Positions 39,801-51,800 of a DNA stretch of 64,000 nt are shown in pieces. A program made the position numbers and the translations under genes. Each line of letters begins with the position of its first letter. The stretch's first letter is position 1. The notes beneath the pieces were generated by a model. It ran no database searches. It was given only the letters and a program-made list of their open reading frames with translations, and had not been told where the DNA came from. Source of the stretch: Nilaparvata lugens (lineage: Eukaryota; Arthropoda; Insecta; Hemiptera; Delphacidae); assembly GCF_014356525.2 (NCBI RefSeq), contig NC_052510.1:14060778-14124777 (forward strand), in the 5' to 3' direction.

Positions 39801-42800
39801 GCTATTTCTGCCAAATATCGTAATCGGCCAAAAAATTTGCTCCTGCTTTTAGATTATAAAATTCGGTACACTCTATCTCCAATGAGCACTGAGCTATGAT
39901 TTTTCAAAAATGAGTGAAATTTGAAAAGAAAATCAATTTTGATGAATTTTAGTTTTTGGTCAACAATATCTTCCAATTGTTACCATTTAGATGTATAATT
40001 CAAAATCCCTCTGGGCGTATTTTTGTGCTCTACAATCTGAGATCAGGTAGAGCGCTCTATCTCATATAGATTTCCAGGTACACCTGACAACAATGCTCCT
40101 TGTATTGTGAAAAACACCTCATTTTCAGCTTCAACCATCATCAACAACTACATTGTCCTCACGTTGATATTTCGCACAATGACATAAGTTCATGAGATCA
40201 TGTTCTATGAGAATCACTCCTTAGTTGCACTTTATTTCAGTATTCCCTAGTGGAGAGGCGCGTTTAATGACACCTCAAGGATAAAAATCTCAAACACATA
40301 ACTTTTGACACAATGTTTAGATTTCATCGTACTACACTTTATTTTTCTCGGCTCGTCAAGGCGATCCTAAATCATGCATCATAAGTCAAATTTGGTCAAA
40401 AAATGGAAAATTTATTGTTGAGTTTACTTAAGCCCATATTCCAATACAAAAAAAAATGGCCAATTTCTATATTCAAAGCTATTTATCTCGGTAACCTCTT
40501 ATTATAAAAATCATTACTTGATCTTGAAATGTACAATATAATTTGCTCTTTCATCGGCTGTAAACGATTCATGAAAAATATGTTCGTAAAGTGATATTTG
40601 GCAGTTCTATGATAAAGAAAATTGATTCAAGCTAGATGTTAGGCAACTGAGCTCGTAGAGGATGAATTCATCTACAATTCGGAATCAATCGTGAGTTTCT
40701 ATCAGACTCGTTTTAGAAACTCTTGATCAACAGAAAATTCACGAAAAAATGTAAAAACTGAAATCGACATTATTTTTAAAAACTTCTGTAACTTTCGAAT
40801 TGTATTGGAATCAAGATTATTATTATTTTATTGGAGTGGGTGGAGGGGGAAAATTTTCAACTACAATATAAATTGCAAGCAAACCCTTTTTTTTATGTCT
40901 ATATTGACTGGACTAGGTAAACTTTATGCTGATACAAAATAATGATTTGACATCAATCATTCAAAAACTCTTCTCAAGGAGAAATGAATTTAAATTTTCT
41001 GTTGCAAAATCTCATGCTACAGTGCATATGCGTGCATCAACTTCTCGTGAACAACTTTATAATATCTTGGATCCCCTGAAGCGAAAATACCTACTTGGGG
41101 GCGAAGAGTCTACAGCCACAATTCACATACTGTTCTAGGGGTTGGAGAAAGGAACCTGGAAGTGTAACTGATAAACATCGAGGGGGAAAAGTGAGATAGC
41201 TACAGGTTTGTAGCAGCAAGCAAAAACAGGTTGCTGTTATGTTACACTTATGAAACGGCAACAGCATTCAAAGCGAGGCGAGCTGATGATAATGTAATAG
41301 TGTTGTTGCCACTCTTGAGCGGTGTAATAGCATTGACAGGAGAGCCAACTACGTACACTGTCAAATTCAATTTTCTGCTTCGGAAGCGAAACTAGAAATA
41401 ATAATAGTGGAGTTTTGCTGTGGAACAGCGGTAGGGGGTAGGGGAGGGTTTGCAGCAGAGCCTCCATCGATACGAGAACATCCAAGGGGACCAGGAACCA
41501 GGGTTGTGTGGAATTTCGATAAAAATGAGCCAATGGGGTGGCTGTTTCACAAGACGGGGGGAGGGGGAGGTTGAAGAGTCAGGCGCTCCTTCGGGGAGTT
41601 TCCTCTCCCTAAACCCCCCCTCCCACCAATTGGAGATTGTTTGCTGTGGCGGTGGAGTGAGAGAGAGTGAGTGCGAGAGTGGGGAGAGGAAGAGGAAGAG
41701 AAGGCCCCCCGTTATGATATACGGCACTTTAAAATATGTTCCCCGGAAAACTCTTCTATTATCCGATGGGCCACAGCTGCCGTGTAACGCTAGTATACGA
41801 TTCACTCAAAACTGTCAGAATGGATCAAATGAGAAGCATTGATTTTATCTTGTTAGAAATACTGACAGTGTGGAATGTAAAGGTCTTTACTCTGTTCTGG
41901 ACATGCTGGTGCACGAAAGACGGCGAATGTTTTTGTGCTGCATCGTGCACAAATATGTGCGCGTGTGTGAGTGCGGGAGGTAGGCCTCGATGAAAATTTA
42001 TAAGTGGAGAATAGTGGCCGATAAATATTTATGGGCAATTGATCAATTCGGCCAAGGTCGGTCGCTTGCTGCAATAGGAGCTGCATCATGTCCAATTTTA
42101 TCTATTGGAATAGGAATTTCTACAACATTATCTATAGAAGCATCCTCTGTGGATGATCTACAAGATTATTTTGATCCTAAGAATTTGGCAAATTTAGACT
42201 TGTATTCATTGATTAATTCCCTGTTTTCTTTTGAAAATAAATATTATTATTCTACAAACTTTAGAATCTATTTTCTGACGATTCTGATAAATATGAAAAA
42301 TATAATGAATTATTGATCTGGTTTTCAAAACATTGATTTGGAATCTGATTCAAAAACTTTAATGCACAGAAGTTGCTTTACTATGCCAAAGAATATTATA
42401 TCAAACCGTCAGGCCCGGCTGCAGGGGAGGGCGGACCGAGCGGTCACCCGGGGCGGCAGATTTTTGGGGGCGGCAAATTTCAAGGAACGGAAAATTTTTC
42501 AATGCAAATGAATAATAAATTCATAATATTCAATGTGAATGGTGAAATTTTATAAGAAGCTTTTCCAAACTCAAGCTAATGAAGACATATAATCTAAGAT
42601 CAACAATATCCCAGGAACGTCTGAGTGGTCTAGCGAACATAAAATAGCTCAGTCCCTAGATCTTGAAGAACTGGATAAGGAATTTTTCTATGCAAAGGTC
42701 AGACGAGTTCTACTCAACTAAACAGGTGTGTTGAACAAACTCGTGTTGTAGCAATTGTAGTTTTAATTACTCAGCAAGTTAAATAGGCCTAATACTCTCT

Positions 42801-45800
42801 TGCAGTCTCTTGATTTAAAACTACCGTCTTAATTATGTTTTCTTATTGTGTACCGTATCTGTTCCGAACATAAAAATAGTTTAATCAGATATTTTGTGTT
42901 ACTGTTCTAGTCCAGTCAACGAAAGATTATAGAGGGAAAAGTTTGGAACACAATTTTCAACTCCACAGCTCTTTTGAGAATAGTGAGAGGATTAACATCC
43001 TCTCACCAACCCTTACCCCAGTCCTCACCAGTCCTCACCCCAACCCCATGTGCTTAAGGGATGGGGGTGGTTTGAAAGTACCATTTTTTCATTGTTCGCA
43101 TATATCTCGGTAACTATGCATCTTATGAACATTTGTACTTTGTACAAAATTGAAGCACACAAAATTACCAACAAGTTTTGTCCTTTACATTTTTTCCATA
43201 TCTCTTATAGTTTCTGAGATATCCGCTCTTGAAGGTGAGGCATTTTTTGAAAAAAACACTTCTGCCTCCAATTTTTTCATCTTTTCGGCCTTAAAATTTT
43301 TGAACGATTGATGAAGAAAATCCGTGCTGATTATGAGCTGATGGAGCTTCAAATTGAAGATAATTTAAGATAATTCAATTATCTTCAATTTTATGTACAT
43401 TTTCACTATTTTACGAATTTCCCTACGACTGTTGCAGCAGTTTTAGTGTTGAGAGTGAAATTTTCTGTTCAGCAACAATAGATCAGTTGACAATGAAATT
43501 TGGAGGGGAATGTTTGGAACTCAATTTTAGACTTTGCAGCTTTGATGACACTAGTTTGGAGGTGAGCATATTAAAAATCCCAACCCCTATATCATGTGCT
43601 GAAGGGATGAGGGTGGTTTGAAAGTTGCATTTTCCACTTATTACTTACATGCTTATATCTTGGAAACAATGAGTTCCATTTACATAATCAACTACATAAA
43701 AATGAAGCTTAATAGATTTCCTACAAGTTTTGTTTGGTAAAGGTTTTCGTAAAATCTGATATTTTTCGAGATATATTTATGTTCTAAAGTATTGCATTTT
43801 CGAAAACCCAGTTTTTCTTCCATTTGTCGCTCTTTCAAGTGTTATAACTCTCTTGCGGGTTATATGAAAGGGCTGTCATTGTCTCAACTTCACCCACAAG
43901 ACTTATAATCTGTTAAGTGTATATTAGTGATAAATGAGAGAGAGAAGTAAATAATATATAGAGGATCTCACCTATCCATATATATTGTTCTTCATCATAC
44001 TGTAATGCTTCTCCATTCATTTGTTTCAATAATAATTTGTAAAATGAAATATATTTTGAAATTCATTTTACAATAGGTGAAAGCTCAGTGACAGGTATCA
44101 TTAGTCTATAATACGAGTACATAAGTATACCTATAATGAAGATCAATAGCACCTAACTATTTCCCATTAATATCAGTAGAAAACAGTATCTAGTCTGCTA
44201 TCTCTACTGACTGTGTGTTGTGTTGTGCGATTTTTCAGAGGGCCAACTGGAGGATCCGAATATTACCTTCCAAAAGCCGGTGTACACGGTTGGAGAGATT
44301 CTGGAAGTAAATTGCACATCTGGTATCGCCAAACCCACTCCCGACGTGACCTGGCTTCTAAATGGAAAACAGGTAGGCGAACAACCTATTTTTTCTGCTT
44401 TTCAAATCACTGAACGTGTATTTGTGTAGGATTACAGTAAATGATGGGCTCGTTTTTCATCAATTTCACTCTGTTTCATTCGAGAAATACTCGTTCTAGA
44501 TCTACAACACAGTTTATATCAGTTTTCCGCTACAAACCAGTATATTTGTTGTTCAGTACGGAATTGTTCAATAGAGAGTACAGTTCTAGATCTACAACAC
44601 AGTTCATATCAATTATTTGCTACAAACCGATATATTTGTTGTACAATACTGTATTGTTCAATAGAGAGTATAATTATTCTGCATCCAAAACGATGAGGTA
44701 AATCAGGTGTTTGCTTGAAAAGAGCATTGAAAACACCCAAATTTCATGTTCCATTTACTTCAGAATAGACAAATTTGAGCCAAAAATTTGCATAGAATAG
44801 AAGCATTTCCAGCTTTTTGAATTCTGTTCTCCTATTCATGCAAGATAGTCAATAAGTAGAGACAAACAAGTCTATGGATATCTTCTCTGAGAGAAGTTTT
44901 CTATTGGTAGTTTCAAAATGTTTTTCGGGGTTACGATAATTCACTATACATGAAGGCTATTCCACTTGCCTAAATGAAAGTTGTACATGCAGTTGAAGGG
45001 ATTTAAGCAGTTTTTTCAATATCTATAAAAGTCCAGTGAGAAACTGTTTGAACTGTTCTTTCGTATAGTACTTGTTTCATTATTGTAAGTGGAATAGTTT
45101 TTTTGTAATGAATTTTCGTAACCCCGAAGAACATTTTGAAACTCTCTGTATTTTGAATTACGTTTTTCATAGGACATGATAATTTCGAAACAGTTACTAA
45201 TAGGAGTAACATACCAATTCATCCACAGATAACATTTTAGATTGGTTAAGGTTTTAAAGCTGTGGTTTAAAAAATGATGAGACGACATGTGTATATCGTA
45301 CGGTACAACAGCCAATAAAACTACAAGAAAAAAGCAGAATTTCGAAAAATTTCAAGTGTGAACGAGAATGAACTTTAAAATTGATTTAATGACAAATGCA
45401 AGTTTATCATTTATTTATTTATTCAACAATAACGGGAGCACACGGGAAAATCCCAAAAATTGCTCATTTTTTGAAAAAAAAAACAATAATTTGCCCAGTT
45501 TTCAAATTAATTCATTCTCAATCATATCCATCACTGATATCCCAATCACAAAATATCCTTTTCATTCGTCGATTTTTATCTCATGCTGAATGAATTTCAG
45601 CAATATCTAAGCTGCGGAATGATCCAGACACTATTTCCGTTGGCTGCATACAAAAACCCTTCCCCATTCCACTGTTGCGTTCGGTATGGCTTTGAAAATG
45701 ACAAGCAACCAACATGAGAAATGGATTTGCTGCGAGAAATGCTGTAACATGTAGTGACAAGTGTTGTGTTGACAATACTACACACCGCAGCCAGTATGAT

Positions 45801-48800
45801 ACAGACGCGTTCATATGTTTCTCCCTTACGCCACATTGAATCGACGGAGCGAGAAATGGTTGAATTATTGAGAAAGAGAAAAGGAGAAAAAGAGATAAAA
45901 ATTAAATGATATCCCCTCATTTATTTAGATTTCAATATAGATTGCCTCTCACATCAATGATAACTTCATTATTTAGAGTGAGAAATGGTGGAGTTGAGTA
46001 AGAGGATGATAGATAAATAGATTAATATTAAATCATTTTTCTTCATTCATTTAAATTACAATATAAATTGCCTTGTATATTAATAATAACTTTAACTGAC
46101 AATGTAGCTTACTATTGAAGAGCCTCACAAGATATGATCTGGAAAGTTCTTGAACGATATGAAGATTGAATGCAATTTGAATTTAAACTGAGATTAGAAA
46201 AATGAAGGGAAAAGAGATAACAGAGTTTGTATGAGAGTTTGTATGAAATGAAAATTTCGATTATTTTTCTTCCATGTTGATTGCAAAAGCTACAGGCTTA
46301 TACACTAATTTACAATAACAATAACAAGAACTCCATGTACATTTAAGTGCAATTTGAATTTATATGGAGATTGGAAAATGAGGGAGAAAGAGATAACTGA
46401 GTTTTCATGAGAGGAGGTTGAATGAAGATTGAATTCGAGTTTCTCATCCATGTAGATTCCAAAATAATTATGCTGGTTCATATACTAATTCACAATAACT
46501 GACAATATGGTAACTAAACTATTGTAGATTAACTAACTAACAAAGGAGCTTTCCATTGTATTAAATAAATGTCACAAGATATTGGCAATATACTGAGGCA
46601 TTATTAATAGATGCGAATATGGAATACAATTCGAATGACAATTCTACAATATTGCGTTGTAAAAGCATACCGTACATCTGTAGAGTTCAACCAGATAAGT
46701 TCAAACGAGGAAAAACACTCTTTCTTGGAAAGAACGAGGTGGAGAGGAAAAGATATTGGAATTTATAATAATCGACAAGATAGCTGACGATTCAATAAAT
46801 TCTACAAAGTATGAACTTGAGAATTATTGATCCGTTTGATTATTATTGATTCCAATGTTAGAATACTATTTACATTTCAATTCTATAATATATTGTGGAG
46901 TACCTGAATGAATCGATGGTGTCTAAGCTGCTAACCGTCCATTCTTGGAAAACAATGAGGAAAAGACAGAAAAAAAGAAAAAGGAAAAGGATGGCGAGAG
47001 GAATAAGATAAACTGGAGATTAGATTTAATTATTTATGTAGATAAAAGTACATGGTAGCTTATACTCTAATTTATGATAGAGTAACTGAAAATATATCTA
47101 GTTATTCAATAAATTTCACAAAGTATAAACTGAAATATTATCAATTGATATCAATATGAAATATGATTTGCATTTCGATTCTTTAATATCGCGTTGGAGC
47201 TACATAAATCGGCGAAGTCGAGATTATAACCGACCGTTTTTGGAGAATGATAAGGGAGAGAGAGAAAGGAAGAAAGTAGTGCGTGCAAGAGATGATGAAC
47301 TGGAGATAGAAAGAATGGAGTGTGCGAGGTGATACGGGGTAAGAAAGGAAGAGATAAGAAGAAGGAAAGAGAAGCTGTCTCAAAGATAACAAAGTTTGAA
47401 AGCTTTGGAAGGCAGGCAGCGGCGGGCGGCGGGCGGCCTTGCGAGAAAGCAGAGAGCAAACTCTGGAAGCAGCCGCCTAGGAAATTGAAGTTGGGGCCCA
47501 CCAGCCACCAGTCTATGAGCATATCTGTTCCAATTTAACTACTTACTGTGTGTATAAACTCTTGCACTTCGCAGTGCTTAGTATAATCCACTTGCAACTT
47601 TATCGTCGGAGCGTTAGATAGCAACTGGATAAGACGATCGACATCTTGTCTTACTTTTCTTTCAACCTCCTCTCTCTCACTCTCTTGTTTTCCCTCCTCT
47701 TATATCCACTGAAACGTAATGCTAATAGTGGTATGTGTATTACGCTTCTTGGCTTCTGATCCGCCGCATATATTTCATGCCGTTTTATTAGCTCGTCTGA
47801 AAGTACTGTGTAATGTTATGAAACGCATGATGAAAAAAGTTTGACGCCCGATTCTTACACCCCGTCCAACTTGCTATTCATTTCTGAACTTCTCGGTTGC
47901 TGAGAAAAGCTGTAAGCAATTTCAAAGTGCGTTAAGATTATGTGGATCGCGTTATTATAGGAAGGGTGAGGGAAACGTCGATGGAGAGCACACACAAAGA
48001 ACTTCGGCTTCTTGATTTCTTGCCACCCTCAAGTTTCCTGTCGTAAAGTCATATTAGTAATTACCTATTGAGAAAAGTTCTCTTATATTCTAAAGTGAGA
48101 TTCACTACCTACTGTCAGCATTCCTCACTAATATAACACTAACGTTCCTTATTCAATCAATGCTGACATAAGTGAGTTCAACTGAATAAATGCTCACTTA
48201 TATTCTATAGAGAAATTCACTTTAAACTGTCAGCATACCTTATGGATAACACAAATGCTTCTCATTCAACCAGTACTGTCAGAACACTGTCCGCAACACT
48301 GAAGGTGAGTTATAATCACAGACCGTGATAAAACATGAGTCTTGAATTCAGGTTTTTATTGCAGTCATTTGAAAGAAGCAATGGGCTTTATATGATGAGA
48401 GTTGGATGTTGGAAACATAGAGTTATGGAGCAAGGAATAGTGAAGTTGTTGTGTCCACTGAGTTAGTTTGAAAATTGGTAAGTCATGTCAATTATTTGGT
48501 CATGAGCTGAACATCAGTAATTGGGCTGATAGTACAATAGTAGTAGCATGGTATATTGTAAAGATGGTATTTGATGTTTGTATGGCGTTTCAATTGCCCC
48601 TCGCGAATGGTGGTGAGCTAAGATCTGGTTTATCAATGCAAAATGAAAAGATTTTGATAAGAATAACAAAGAAGAGAGAAAATCAGCGTTAACCCAAAAC
48701 GTTATTGCTTCTGAATATAATAGAATACATTCCCCAAGAGGTTGGAATATCCAACAAGGCGGAGAGGAAAAGATATTGGGATTGATAATAATCGACAAGA

Positions 48801-51800
48801 TAGCTGACGATTCAATAAATTCTACAAAGTATGAACTTGAGAATAATTATTGGTTCGTTTGATTTTTATTGATTCCAAAGATAGAATACGATTCCATAAT
48901 AAATTGTGAAGTACCTGAATGAGTCTATGGTAATCAGATAACCGTACATTCTTGGGAAACGATGAGGAAAAGACAGAAAAGAAGAAGAAGGAAAAGGATT
49001 GCGAGAGGAATAAGATAAACTGAGGATTAAATTTATTTATTTATGTAGATAAGAGTAGGTGCTAGCTTATACTCTAATTTATAATGGAGAGATTCAACAA
49101 CAATAATTACCACTTGCAACGATATACTGTAAATATGGAAGTGGAATTTCAATTTCGGATTTGAATAATTATGTCTATTTTCTCTCTTCCCGGATGTAGT
49201 TGAAATATTATTGGAATATTAGCGTTTCTAACAAACAAGACTCATCAAAGCATCAATGGAAGATTGGTATTAAACGTCGTTCTACTTTATGAGAAATCTT
49301 GATTCCTCACAACTAGATTATCACAAATTTCCCTTCTATCAATTTCCTCATTCTGTCCATCCATAATGTCTGGAATAAATCACTCCATTCAATTCAAAAG
49401 ACTGCATCACCCTTCATAAATGAGTTACCACCACACACCAATTGAACCTTTCACTTTCCCTTAGCAAAATAGCTTCAACTGGTTGACATTGCTATTCTTC
49501 AACTTTTTGAAAGCAACAATACATCGAAATCTATCACACCCAATTCATAAAAACTCCTCCCATGAATCAAGTACATGCTAAGCTCAGTTTTCCTCTTTCA
49601 AATTATGCTATCTATTATTTTATATATCATTGAAATAATTGTACTGATAAATAAAATGAGTGTTTGAAAATGCAAAATAAATGAATCAATCTAGGGAACA
49701 ATGTTTTCCCACTTTTCAGCGGCGAGAGAAGGAATGTAATGGAGTATTGTTCGGTTACCCGTGCACGGTGAAAAGTCGCAGCGTTTACATTATAGCGTTT
49801 ACACGGGGCGTCAGGTGTGCACGCGGCCTGTGTAAACATTGCCGAAAGGATGAAAGGAATTTAATCGTGACGCGGCTGTGTTGTCTTTTCCGAGGCGCTC
49901 CTCAAACCATAAACAGTTTTCCACGAGACTCCCACGCTTGCCAACGATTTCATTATCTAGGGAAAGAGGGTGGGTGGCAACAAATCTTCGCGAATAGTTT
50001 TATCGGTGAGTGAAATAGAGTCAAGAGATAATAGATGCAGTAACTCACCTAACTATTCAGAGCAGAGGATGGCTGAGCTGACTCGTTGATCGTGAGCGGA
50101 TGATTCACTGTCCTCTACTTTCCTTCCTTCTCACTTTCATTCACTCTTCAGCACTCTGTCTCTCTCTACCTCTACAAGCTTCTATCATCCTCTTCAAGTC
50201 TTTCAATATTCTCTTTTAGTTTTTCTCCAGCTTCATTCTGTATCGCTATTCTAGCCGTTTCTCAACTTCTAGTCATTCTATCTCACTCTTCTCCTTTCTC
50301 TATAAGAATAACAAAAAAAGAGAAAATCAGCGTCAACCCGAAACGTTATTGCTTCTGAATATAATAGAATACATTCCCCAAGAGGTTGGAATATCCAACA
50401 AGGCGGAGAGGAAAAGATATTGGGATTGATAATAATCGACAAGATAGCTGACGATTCAATAAATTCTACAAAGTATGAACTTGAGAATAATTATTGGTTC
50501 GTTGATTTTTATTGATTCCAAAGATAGAATACGATTCCATAATAATTGTGAAGTACCTGAATGAGTCTATGGTAATCAGATAACCGTACATTCTTGGGAA
50601 ACGATGAGGAAAAGACAGAAAAGAAGAAGAAGGAAAAGGATTGCGAGAGGAATAAGATAAACTGGAGATTAGATTTAATTATTTATGTAGATAAGAGTAG
50701 GTGCTAGCTTATACTCTGATTTATAATAAAGATATTCATCAACAATAATTACCACTTGTCAACGATATACTGTAAATATGGAAGTGGAATTTCAATTTCG
50801 GATTTGAATATGTTTTTTTTCTCTTCCCGGATATAGTTGAAATATTAGTGGAATATTAGCGTTTCTAACAAACAAGACTCATAAAAGCATCAATGGAAGA
50901 TTGTATTAAACGTCGTTCTACTTTATGAGAAATCTTGATTCCTCACAACTAGATTATCACAAATTTCCCCTCTATCAATTTCCTCATTCTGTCCATTCAT
51001 AATGTCTGGAATAAATCACTCCATTCAGTTCAAAAGACTGCATTACCTTTCATAAATGAGTTACCTCCACACACCAATTGAACCTTTCACTTTCCCTTAG
51101 CAAAATAGCTTCAACTGGTTGACATTGATATTCTTCAACTTTTTGAAAGCAACAATATATCGAAATCTATCACACCCAATTCATAAAAACTCCTCCCATG
51201 AATCAAGTACATGCTAAGCTCAGTTTTCCTCTTTCAGATTATGCTATCTATTATTATACATCATTGAAATAATTGTATTGATAAATAAAATGAGTGTTTG
51301 AAAATGCAAAATAAATGAATCAATCTAGGGAACAATGTTTTCCCACTTTTCAGCGGCGAGAGGAGGAATGTAATGGAGTATTGTTCGGTTACCCGTGCAC
51401 GGTGAAAAGTCGCAGCGTTTACATTATAGCGTTTACACGGGGCGTCAGGTGTGCACGCGGCCTGTGTAAACATTGCCGAAAGGATGAAAGGAATTTAATC
51501 GTGACGCGGCTGTGTTGTCTTTTCCGAGGCGCTCCTCAAACCATAAACAGTTTTCCACGAGACTCCCACGCTTGCCAACGATTTCATTATCTAGGGAAAG
51601 AGGGTGGGTGGCAACAAATCTTCGCGAATAGTTTTATCGGTGAGTGAAATAGAGTCAAGAGATAATAGATGCAGTAACTCACCTAACTATTCAGAGCAGA
51701 GGATGGCTGAGCTGACTCGTTGATCGTGAGCGGATGATTCACTGTCCTCTACTTTCCTTCCTTCTCACTTTCATTCACTCTTCAGCACTCTGTCTCTCTC

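Larger units (their letters stand above)
33114..44238 (+). other. beat intron 3 (11.1 kb)
   Basis: GT-AG intron, phase 1. It contains the CTGTCAG array (34455), inverted-repeat elements at 35241, 35611 and 39617, a retroelement end at 39127, a duplication with insertion at 37332, a hAT-like end at 42410 and a diverged 570-bp duplication at 42925. The stretches 33114-34400, 35786-37330, 37900-39120 and 40940-42400 hold no supported gene. 41430-41720 is a purine/GC-rich island with spurious open frames on both strands. Confidence 0.7.

Noticed and set aside
41392..41842. Overlapping 137- and 130-codon ORFs on opposite strands
   Set aside because: Both are open because of a GC/purine-rich island. 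Low-complexity proline/arginine translations with no motif.
49681..50013. 110-codon ORF present twice (also 51315-51647) with one residue difference
   Set aside because: The conservation is explained by the near-identical distal part of the tandem duplication. The one substitution is non-synonymous, frames on both strands are open, and no known domain is seen.
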